From Crambe crambe (taxonomy: Eukaryota > Porifera > Demospongiae > Poecilosclerida > Crambeidae): a stretch of DNA of 64,000 nucleotides. The translations under genes were made by a program, and so were the position numbers. Positions 1-10,229 of this stretch are shown in pieces. Below the pieces are notes generated by a model. The model saw only the letters and a program-made list of their open reading frames with translations. It searched no databases and was not told where the DNA came from. The DNA lies in the NCBI GenBank assembly GCA_963924555.1, contig OZ004584.1:2603001-2667000 (forward strand), given 5' to 3'. How positions within the stretch are numbered: the first letter of the stretch is position 1; every line of letters starts with the position of its first letter.

Positions 1-102
1 ATAATTAGCTATCAAAACAATTTTTCTTGTCTGACTAGTAGTTTGGTTTTGATTTCCAATGCTACTTCTTTCTATATACCTAATCTTTCTGCTGTGCTGC
101 AG

Positions 103-2355
103 ATCGAATTCCACTCCCACTGACCCCTGTGCTTACTGCTCTTCAGTCATCTTCTCCATCATCTGTCACTGTTGAGTGGGATTATCCAACTGAACACCAA
201 GTGAGTCATTTTCACCTCCTGACGTCGTACGAGGGACCTTGTGAAGAAAGAATGAATATTATCTCGACTAATATGGTCTCTAGCACAGAAAGACGATTTC
301 GTGTTGATTCACTCCACCCAAACAGTAACTACACCTTAAGTCTCAGTGCTGTCAATTCAGTAGGTTCAGCTGCAGTGCAAAGCCAAATTGTGACGACATT
401 AACTTCAGGTACAGATTGACTCTTGTGGGGGGAGTGCACAAGTGCACATGTTTAGTTTACCCATGGTCATCACTGAAGTAAACCACTTTGTAGCTATTAG
501 TGTAGCTATTTCGCCTCGTGCAATTACCTAGCCAGTTTCTCATGCAATTATACCCAAATTGCACTCAAATGCATGTGACTACCTATACGTTTATACTAGC
601 CTATTCTAATAAACTCTTCTATTAGGATGGAGGCTATGGGAAATAGACTTGTAGCTACAGATAATTCTCTCAACGTAGACTTTCTCATATGATGATACCC
701 CTCTAACCAAAATTTTAGTGATTCAAAAAAGTGTCTATAGCAAGAAGTTCCTGTGTTATGTAAAAGCTAGCTATATACGTATAACTGAACAGTATTTTAT
801 ATATTAAAGTTTATAGTGTGTGTGTTCATAATATATAAAGCATGTCATGGCCACCATTTCATTGACTTAGCTACCTCATACTATACTATAGTGCCAACCA
901 GTACACCTACACTTCAAATAATTCAAATTGAAGCTGAAGGAATTTCAGTGGAATTCATGGATATTCCATGCACTGCACGAAGCGCTTCCATCACTGGTTA
1001 CATAATATCCCTCAACGAGACCAACTTCACAATTTCATCTGCTCAGATATATGTACAACCTCATTCATTTAATATCAGTGGACTGCTCCCAAACACTGAT
1101 TATAGTATTCGCATATCTACTATCACTTCTGATGGCAACTTGAGCTTGCCAAGTCCACCTCTACCATTCAAAACTGAAAGTGGTAAGTCTAAGAAATTAA
1201 TTTTTCATGCAGGTATAGTATAGCTAGCACTTTGACTGCACCTGGACACTCAGCTAGGTAGCTAATTCAATGTTATAATGTTATGTTTATTACATGCATT
1301 CAGTGATAGGATTATTTCTGCGAGGACAACACTATGAAAATAACAGTTTCATAAACATTGAAGATATTGGTAGAGAAGAAAACGCATTGAGGTGTCTAAC
1401 AACTGCACACAACTGTTGTCGTGGTATCGACACACGCCTTCACCGTTCTTTCAGAGATTGGTCATTCCTTGGTAGAAGTACCCGTCTCTGTGGGAAGAAT
1501 CAGCAGTATTATCGTGAAGACTGCCACTTGTACACTAGCAGAGAATTCAGGGCTGTACTTTTGCATAGAAGAGATTCTTCTTCAAATATTATGACAGGCA
1601 GATACAATTGTACTATTCTTGATAACAGGGGAAATATAATAAGTCTCTATGCTTGGTTACACAATAACGACTCCTTTGGTAAGTATGTGATTATGACCTG
1701 ATGGTATTATTATTATTGTCTTCAACTATTCCATTATTGGTATAAGACTATCCCTTTTAAGAAATTTCAGCCCCAAGGGCCAAGTACAGAAGATACGTAC
1801 ATAATGGCCTAACAAGAAAACGTGTCTTGCATTAATCATAATTATTGTTATACACATTAAGGAACTTTGAAGCTACTTCATGGAATTCAATTTACACTTC
1901 TCTCTGATTTGCTAACTGATCCTCCTACCTTCTCCCTCTCCATCGTATCAATGGGAGATCTAGTGGACACTGTTGTCTGGACTAAGGATGGAAATACTTC
2001 AATACCTGAAAGTAGTCAGTCAGCAGTACCAATGTCCGAAAGTTATTTACACACATTGACCATAACTGGTCGAACCACTGGCATTTATCAAATATCAGTC
2101 GTAAACAGCAAGTTTCATGTTTCCAAGTCTTTCAATCTGATAGGTATGGTTGATTTATGACATGCAACAAAATATTCAACTACGTATCTATAATAGTAGG
2201 GATCACTAATGTGTATGGTTCAAACAAATTCAGCAACCCCTTACCCATACCCATCACCAAACTCCAAACTCCAAACTCCAACTGACATAATGCAGATTAT
2301 AGCAGTAGATTTGGTATAAAAATTTTAATGAACCATTTCTGAAATATGTTTGTGA

Positions 2356-2387
<32 letters not shown>

Positions 2388-5300
2388 GGACCAGATGAAA
2401 ACGGTGATTTTAGAAGTCACTGTAAAATGATACTGCTTCTCTTTATACTTGAGTCCTAGTAGATTGAATGTGTTCTGTCTTCAAGTTAGAAGTTGCTGAC
2501 TGTAGGAGGGAGGTATTCTGGAGTTATGAAAGGAATTAGTCTAATGGGGCGATCCGTGCCATCCCTACTTAGAGAGTACTATTGTACTCTCTGATATTGG
2601 TTCCTTTTAAGCTACGTATACGTACGTACATACGTATATGCATCCTATCAGTAGCAATCACTTCAGTGATCTGATGTATGCTCATAGAAGTAAGTATGTA
2701 CATATATGGAAGGACAAGGGTGTCAAGCTTTCAAATGGGAGATCTATTGCTAGGTGTATGCATGGGATATGATTATGCATCATATTTCTTACCATAGAAC
2801 CAGGAATCCCACAGATTAATATTTTGCAGCAGAGTTTGGATGCTATTGTCATATCATGGAAGCTTTTACCTTCTACTGGTGATCTTGAGAAGATTACGAG
2901 TTACAGAGTCATCCTCGATGAAGTGAATATTGCAGCTATGAATATCAGCTCAAGGATTGTGAAATTTGTTAACGCCTCTTCCACTCAACTAGTAGTGGAT
3001 AGATTGGCCTTGGGAAGGACTTATAACATATCATTGCAGGTTTTATCAATTCATCTACCTGGGCCTACTGTAGGACCAGAAAGCATCATAATAACTGGTA
3101 AGTATTATAGCTATGTAAAAATATAGTGGAACCTCTAAATGCGGACACCTTTGGGACCAGTGAAAAGTGTCCTGATTAGAGAGGTGTCCCTATTTTAGGG
3201 GTTAAATTATACACACTTATATTGTGTTGAGACAAGAAAAAGTGTCCTGATTAGAGAGGTTTTTGCATTTCAGGGAGTCCACATTTAGGGGTTCCACTGT
3301 AGTCAGAAACTAGAAACTAGATGCAAGATATGAGACTATTTTTTTTGTGATTGTTCAAAATTTTAGTGCTGCTTAATGCCAGGAACAAAAGTTTGTTATT
3401 GCCTGACATAGCTAGCTACTTGGATTGAAATATACATTTTTTAAAGGTAGCCATGCAAGTATCATTGTTTTTCATAATAAAGATAGATTGATATTCACCT
3501 CAATGACTGGGGCTGTGGGTGGTTTGAGGTCGTGTTTCATAATTATTTGAATGTCCCTTCTAGGAATTCCACAGATTACCAGTATTTTGCAGAAGAGTTT
3601 GGATGCTATTATCATTTCTTGGATACCCTCGCCTTTGTCTATAGTGATCTTGAAACGATCAGGGGTTACAGGGTCATCCTCAATGAAGTGAATAATGCAG
3701 CTACAAATATCAACTCAACAATTATGAAATTTGTTAATGCCTCTTCAACTCAAGTAGTGGTGGAGGGACTAGCCTTGGGAAGGACTTATAACATATCACT
3801 GCTGATTTTATCAATTCATCTACCTGGGCCTATTGCAGGACCAGAAAGCATCACTTTAACTGGTACTACTTACATAGCTATATAGCTATACAGTATAGCT
3901 TAATCATGTAGCTAATAATATATTACTGTAAAAATAAGAGTGTGTACTTTATACCAAAGGAATCTTCCCTGTAAACAGTATAGTTATCCTTACTGAGCTT
4001 CCTTAGATATGCATTCATTTTAGGGTGTAGGAAGATGTGCATAGCTATATATACACGCATGCCATAGTGATTATTTCTTGTTGATATTTCGGAAACTAGC
4101 TGCTAATTATGTTTGCATGATACTAATCTAATTTAGACCATAACTTTTATATAAGTGTCTTCTCCTGCAGATGTCACTATGGTTATAGGTGCTACATCAA
4201 TCCTGAATAACAGTTTTATAGCAATAACCAAACTGAAGGCAGACAACCAAACTCTTCGATGCGTAATCAATGAAGCTAATGCATGTTCCTCATGTAACCA
4301 GTCGTATTGGTTTAGTCCCAATGGAAATCTAGTAACATATAACCAAAATGCTGGATTGTATCAGAGTGAAAGTCAAGATAATATACAGCTCCACCGAAAT
4401 GTGCAGCAGGGAATTGATCGCTTACTGCAGGGGTTATACAGTTGCATCATACGAGACATAAGTGGATTTGAAGTCATGCTTTATGTAGGACTATACAGCA
4501 ATGATAGTAGTAGTGGAAATTTACAAGTAGAAGGAGAATTCCGTTTGCTGACACCTCATAATGTCTCCATTCCTATTTTCCTTTTGATATGCACTTCAAC
4601 TGGGGGTCCTGTCTCTAACGTATCATGGACTAGAAATGGGATATCAGTACCTCAACAAAAATTTAATGAATCCTTCACCAGACAGGATCATATCCTTGTG
4701 AACCGAACGTCAGCAAGCTATCGCCACACACTGAAAGTCGTAGGACGTTTTGTTGGAGATTATCAGTGCAGAGTCCAGAATAATAAACCATCTCAAAACA
4801 GCACAGTGATTAGTTTCTATTGTGAGTTGATAATTAAGTAGCTATAGTGTTAGCTAAGTGTAGGTATCATTCAGCCAATTTCACTAAATTTTATTTAACC
4901 CCATAGCTAGATCTTACTATATATATATATATACTAATTACCATAGTGACTCCATAGCTAGATCTTACTACTAGTAGCTACTATATCCAGACAATATTGT
5001 TGAGCTAATAGCTAATGTAGGTACGTAGTGCCTTGTATATTCTAAAGCTACAGTAATCACAACACTATAGCTAAATCTTCAGTACATATTATATTTTACT
5101 ACTTCAGCACCTACTAATGTGAACATTACCCTGTTGACACCAACATCTCTACTCATTTCTCGGTCTCCTCTAAGAATAGAACATGAGGTAACAGGTTACA
5201 GGATTTATATCACCACTAACACATCCTCAACTGAGTGGAACACAAATGGGAGTTCATTATCACTTCAGATTGATGGTCTCAACACATCAAGCACCTACAG

Positions 5301-8300
5301 AATGACATTGCAGTCACTCTCAGGAGGGACTCCAAGCCTCACCACTAACCCTGTCGAAATAAACTTTTTTGGTGAGTTGGTGAGATTATTACTTTAGTTT
5401 ATAGCAATGCTCATTCCTTTGAAGTTAAATGTCAAAAGTAGCTTTATAATAATGATGGTTTGTTAGCTGTAGCTAATCACCAATGTGCCAAGAGAATAGA
5501 GAACCCAGTTAACACGATAGGTCCTATTAATGAAATAGCAAATATATATACGTATGCCTAGTAGCTTTATTATTGTATTATAAGCTCTCACTCCCACCTT
5601 CCATACTTCTATACAGATCATCCAGTTGTTATCAGTGAGATGGTAAATAGCAGTGGAACATACCTGACATGTAGTACACCCTATTTTGGATTACCTTCCA
5701 GGCCACCAATTATAAACTGGCGAAGAGTAAATGATTCTGCCATCATTGTAAATACTGAAATCATCACAATAAGAAATATAGCACGTGGGATTAAAGTTCT
5801 TCACTTTCAAAGAATCGAACCACAACTGCTAGGGATATACAAATGTGAAGTTATACTCCATAATTTTACTGAAGTTTATGAAGCATACAATAATGTTACC
5901 ATAAAGTGTAAGTGATATTCTCATGCAGTGTTTAGGAGTTTATTTTTTATATGTATATGCAAAGATTTGTCCTCTTTCAGAGAGTTCTGAAGGTATAGGG
6001 CTAGGGCTTGTCTTGAAAGAGGACTATACTGATTGTTCTTGTTCATACATAATTGTTTTTGCTATCTTGTATGATGCAGTGCAAACACCAAGCATTGCCA
6101 TTTCTGTCAACGAAACAGGTGCTATTTACACACATTCATCGATCAAGATTTCATGCTCAGTTGGAACAAATAATGAAACTATCCAGAACATAGTGGCCAA
6201 CATCACCCTGAGGGCACCTAATGGTCAGAGTAACTCCAGTATTATTGGCAGCAATTCAGAAGGCATCAGTATTATTATTGATTCTGTGAATGTGACTGAT
6301 GCTGGAGAATATTTTTGCTTAGCAGGAATGATGAGTACTGATTTTACCATTAATTCTGCATTTATCACTCCCAGCAGAGTAGCCAATGCCACTCTCTCAA
6401 TCAGCATAGGTATGTGCTTGCTATAAGAATAACAGGAGTGGTTTTTTTGAAGGTAAAATAAAATGTTCACAAAATTAAGTATAAGCATTACACAAAATGT
6501 AACAGAAAATTGAAAATTTTAGCACAAACTTACTCAAATTAGTTGTTCTGAAATTTCTTTGTCAGTGAGTTTATCAAATACCGTAAATCTGGAAATTTTC
6601 GCTGTTAAAAATAATTCGCGGTTGGCTCAAACAACGAAAATTAAACACGTGAAATATTTTCTACAACGGATTATTAAAATATTGAAAATATATACGGTAG
6701 GAAGCACATTGCATTGCGTACTAGTCTCTAGCTCTCCAAGTATTTGAAGGTCTTCCAGATCCCCCTGTTCCTTCTCGGGCTATTGCTCGAGCGAATTGTG
6801 AAGTAGAGGCAGAGTTAGTTAGTTCGAGATAGTCTTTCGATCACGTCCTACAACAATCGTACCTGATTTCTTCACTGCCACCGTGTACCTGTCCTTTTCA
6901 TTCGTTGGCTCCCTCACACTCTAGCGTTTCACCTAGACTGACATCCCACATGTCACAGTACACATGGTAGCCACGAACACAGCAAGTGATCTGGAACTCT
7001 GCGCTAGCACTTACCGCCATTTTTCTCCAGCTGGATTTAGTAGCGAAATTTTCAGTGTTGAAAATAATTCGCGGGTGATTCAAAAAACGAATAATAAACG
7101 CATCGAAAAAATAAAACGCGAAGATATTTTACGCGAAAATTTCCAGATTTACGGTAAGACATTATTTACTTCAAAATACCACACCAATCATTGATGTAAT
7201 AACTTAGTTTATATATAATCTACGTATGCTTAAAATATAGCCACCACTTTGGTCCCAAGTGGTCCTCCAGTGAACTTCACTGCATCTGTGAATGACACTA
7301 GGACGATCACTTTCATGTGGAAGGCTCCTGAAGTCGAACACAGGAATGGTCACATTCTATCTTACAATATTACTTGTGTGGCGGAAATGCAGATGACCCA
7401 TCCCATTAGAAGTCTGGTCAGTGATGATCAAGAGCAAGCAGTCATTACTGGTTTCTTCCCATCCACCCTCTACAACTGTTCTATAGCTGCACTCACAGAG
7501 GAAGGAGAAGGTCCAATCGATTATTTAACCATTGAAACACCAGAAGACTGTGAGTTTATTACACTCTAAGTTATCATTACTAGTCTTGTGGATGTTTGTA
7601 TCAAAGTAGTTTGTTTGTTTATTTTTGTTTGTTTGTTGGTTGGTTGGTTTGTTGACTTGTTGTTTTTTTAAATATCACTCTATACAGTTTTGCTGTTTCA
7701 GTTATACTTTGAAGGTGTGAAAAGTTGTTCAAAGTGGCTGGTATGTGTAGCTGGGTGTAATCATGGGTCAATTAATAATAACCTTACTCTCTCAATACAG
7801 CAACAGGGTAACTTATTCAACAGCAGAGTAGTGATCGAATCTATTGTGACAGGGATCAATGAGATATGTGGATGCAATCTCATCACTAAAGAAATACCTC
7901 ATGGAGTTTTCATATGCAATTCAGACACTCACATCACCTTCAGGTCTCAGTTCAACTCGAAAAGTGGCCTCACATCAACGAGATTTGGAGAATACTTAGA
8001 GGAATGGATTTCGAGGAACGGTACTGTTATTATCAATACTACACCACTCAGTGTGACAATGCCAATGCAGTGTCCAGTCTTACTCAGCTCACTTAGTGAT
8101 CCATATTGTGACAGGCCTCGTCAAGATCCTATTGTTGTCTCTTTAGCTGTTACTATCAGTATTGTCCTGCTAACCATCATCATTCTGGTCATAATAGTTG
8201 TAGTGTCATGTTATTGGACCATTCACAAGTCACAAAGGTGAGGCATACGTACATATAATAAGCTATTACAGTGAACCCTCTTATTGTGACCACTTAGCTA

Positions 8301-8434
8301 CGTACGTATGGGTGTGGAATAAGTCATCTAATTTTTGATAGGGAGGAGGTACATGTACTCTCTTTATAGGGAGGCTGTAATTATAGTGCTGTTGTGGTGG
8401 AGAGTGATCTCTTGAAAAGACATGGTCTCATTGC

Positions 8435-8467
<33 letters not shown>

Positions 8468-9392
8468 ACAGTCTGTTCACATTTAAAATATTAAATTTCT
8501 ATAATTATGCATGAAGTAACTACCACAACAGTCGATTGCATGACCAGGCTTATTTTTGGCCCTGCAAAAGTAGGCCATAGCAGGCCTGAGTATGAGGTTA
8601 ACACATGTGGACATTAAGGACTGATCCACACCCTACAATGAACTTGATCATAAAAAGTGAAACTCCCTCTTTACTATTGCTAGCAGTAGCTGTAGTGGTT
8701 TAGCCACAAACATGCACTGCATGAAGCCACCACGAAGAAGATTGTTGCCGTGTGATAGCTAGCTAGTTGTAGCAGTGTGCACTACATCAAACATTATTAT
8801 ATATATGTACGTACCTACATACCTCAATTCTAGAGCAAAATATGAAGTAACCAGTGTACCCACATCGTCACCCAAGAAATCTGATGCGGATAACGAGGAA
8901 TATACTGTGATGCAAGATATAGAAGAAAACCCCAAAAATTCAGAGATCACCGAGTCTGAATATGCTTATGTAACAACCATCCGTTATGCTGCAAGAAAAT
9001 CAAATAAAAGTGATATGAAGAAGATTCAATCAAGCAATGCTGCTAAGAAATCAAGAACGGACAATGATGAACTTGCTGAAGATGAAGCGGATGAAGACAA
9101 TGGGTATGTGAGTACTTTACCACCAAAAGGCCTTCAAGATCGCATGCCTAAAACATTACAAGTTTCTGAAATGGAGATGACTTCCATATCGAAGGAAAAA
9201 GATTTAACAGCATCAGATACAACTCTGTCTCAGAATCCACCAGCTGAAGTTCTTCCTGCCGGGAGAAGTCAAGTGGAGCTGGATGATGACTGCATTTACG
9301 CACAACCAGGAATCAATTCAGCCCCAGCTCAACCTTCAGCAGAGGATAGTGAATACTACAACATAACCACAAAGTTTTCTATCAAAGATTAA
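103..9392 (+). CDS. Ig/FN3 single-pass receptor-like protein, multi-exon, 5' end outside window
   Basis: A cell-surface receptor or adhesion protein; its ligand is unknown. Exons read from GT-AG sites and phase are 103-408 (FN3), 892-1182 (FN3), 1304-1678 (Cys-rich, Ig-like), 1862-2143 (Ig-like), 2804-3097 (FN3; acceptor may be 2798), 4171-4821 (two Ig-like units), 5108-5371 (FN3), 5617-5907 (Ig), 6080-6409 (Ig, with the motif DAGEYFC), 7241-7549 (FN3), 7688-8237 (membrane-proximal domain plus membrane helix) and 8834-9392 (tail). FN3 units show the conserved tyrosine corner as NYTLSLSAVNS or TYNISLQVLS. Many NxS/T sites suggest glycosylation. Most boundaries are phase 1, as usual for Ig/FN3 exon shuffling. 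No kinase or phosphatase domain follows the helix. An AATAAA lies near 9550. The first exons and signal peptide are missing, so the full architecture is unknown. Confidence 0.8.
2357..2594 (+). mobile_element. Short B1-type element: (GAT)n, about 200 bp, 3' stem-loop
   Basis: This element lies in the receptor intron before the exon at 2804. It starts with a (GAT)n run, continues with a block shared with 25361-25604, and ends in the stem-loop AGAGAGTAC/GTACTCTCT followed by GA before a T. A truncated inverted copy lies at 28687-28832. It has no coding capacity. Confidence 0.6.
3124..3301. mobile_element. Small TA-flanked MITE in a receptor intron
   Basis: The ends are inverted copies of TAGTGGAACCTCTAAATG and CATTTAGGGGTTCCACTGTA. 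Inside, a phrase around GTCCTGATTAGAGAGG occurs twice. TA ends and the AGTGGAACC terminus suit a non-autonomous Tc1/mariner or pogo-type element. A related end may occur at 8266 (ACAGTGAACCCTC). Confidence 0.55.
3564..3862 (+). pseudogene. Second, frameshifted copy of an FN3 exon of the receptor
   Basis: This is a tandem duplicate of the FN3 exon at 2804-3097. The two share long identical stretches such as VILNEVN/VILDEVN, KFVNASSTQ, LALGRTYNISL and LSIHLPGP. The 5' half reads in the parental frame (GIPQIT...SLDAIIISW). The 3' half is in another frame because two extra bases lie between the TGG (about 3620) and GATCTT (about 3646). The exon is therefore not a multiple of three (299 against 294 nt) and including it would break the receptor frame. 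It is either skipped in splicing or an allele-specific or sequencing error. Confidence 0.6.
6581..7154. mobile_element. Pogo-like element, TA target site, 22-bp perfect inverted repeats
   Basis: The ends are CCGTAAATCTGGAAATTTTC plus GC and its exact reverse complement, flanked by TA on both sides (6579-6580 and 7155-7156). It sits in the receptor intron between the exons ending at 6409 and starting at 7241. Both the TA duplication and the CCGTA..CTGGAAATT terminus resemble the complete pogo/Tigger element at 56603-58939, whose ends are CCGTAGTTCCAGAAA. No transposase remains. The interior keeps a broken HIRAN-domain reading frame on the minus strand. Confidence 0.8.
6840..7020 (-). pseudogene. 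HIRAN-domain remnant inside the intronic pogo-like element
   Basis: Starting at a minus-strand ATG (7018-7020), the frame reads MAVSASAEFQITCCVRGYHV and goes on to GETLECEGANE before a stop at 6898. Shifting one base near 6910 restores the family signature REPTNEKDRYTVAV. This aligns with the intact HIRAN protein at 58405-58782, which has CIRGYHEY, GESLCC and REPTNTIDRYAVAV at the same spacing. The region toward 6740 is too decayed to follow. It is a dead copy of the passenger gene of this transposon family. Confidence 0.7.
7688..8237 (+). CDS. Receptor exon: membrane-proximal domain and transmembrane helix
   Basis: Part of the receptor at 103-9392. The acceptor at 7686-7687 is chosen because it preserves phase; the later AG at 7700-7701 does not. 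About 145 residues of cysteine-containing extracellular sequence precede a hydrophobic helix (SLAVTISIVLLTIIILVIIV, about 8140-8200). The basic stop-transfer sequence HKSQR follows at the exon end. I do not recognise the membrane-proximal domain. Confidence 0.75.
8437..8465 (+). repeat. Poly(A) tract in the last receptor intron
   Basis: An uninterrupted A run of about 29 bases. The remaining intron sequence to 8833 shows no coding signal. Confidence 0.8.
8834..9392 (+). CDS. Receptor exon: cytoplasmic tail with tyrosine motifs
   Basis: The tail is about 186 residues, acidic and Ser/Lys-rich, and ends SIKD. It holds tyrosines in signalling-like contexts: EEYTVM, SEYAYV, NGYVSTL, DCIYAQP and SEYYNI. 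SEYAYV and SEYYNI fit the ITIM consensus (S/I/V/L-x-Y-x-x-I/V/L), and YYN also fits a Grb2-type pYxN site. No enzymatic domain is seen, so signalling would need recruited SH2 proteins (inference). The codon across the splice site is AG|A, consistent with the exon ending at 8237. Confidence 0.7.
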
Positions 9393-10229
9393 CATCAAAT
9401 AATACTGCATTTAATGGATCCATGCTGTGAAGCATCAACAGTAGCTAGCTCAAGCGTATAATTAAAGTAATAAGAATTAATTAGCTACCGAGATGACTTG
9501 CTCTAAGATTAACTTTGTATTGATTTTCATATATAGCTAGAGTAGGGAAAATAAAAGTGTGTATAGTGTATATGTACATAATTATGCAAAGGAGTAACTT
9601 GTTACAATAAGGTTAGTAATATTTATGAGTGATTGTAGCAGTGTAACTAGTACAAAATTTCTTCTAAATGGCTAAAAAATGAAGTAGGGATAGCCATAAA
9701 AATCAGCTACATTTATTACTATTCCTATTGCTCCTAGCCCTCCTAATTTCAATAACTACACCAACTTAAATCCCTACTTCACTCCCGATTCAGCAACAAT
9801 GCAAGTGAATCAAGTAACCCCTTACCCGTACCCATCACCAAACTCTATAATTATTACCTCACTGCCTCTCAATAACCACACCCATATCACCCAACTTAAG
9901 CAAACTATCCCAACTTCACTCCCTGGGAACGAGAATACTAGCGCACTCTCTGATAGTACAGTAAAGGAATACGTAAATCACTAGCTGCATGTGATTCTGC
10001 CTATTATAAAACTATTATAGCAGTATTTGCTATAGAAGCTGTCACTAGGTAGCAATTGTATTCATATCCAGTGGGAGACTTGCCAATACCCATGAATTTT
10101 AGATATAGCTAGCTGCTCAAACACACCCCTTTTTGTGTCACATCCTATTAAGCCTATAGCTTATAATTATTGCTTGAATAGTGGCAAGTTTCCTTTCTAT
10201 GAGAACGAATAGTTAGTGACAGAGTTAGG
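9393..10229. other. Intergenic: receptor 3'UTR, then a degenerate foldback-family fragment
   Basis: The first part is the receptor 3'UTR, with AATAAA near 9550. From about 9655 to 9958 a decayed repeat begins with AAATTTCTTCTAAAT, the outer-stem motif of the foldback elements. It ends with TAGCGCACTCTCTGA, their terminal stem-loop. Its middle matches in inverse orientation the fragment around 62080-62200. The short open frames here are not credible genes. Confidence 0.5.
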
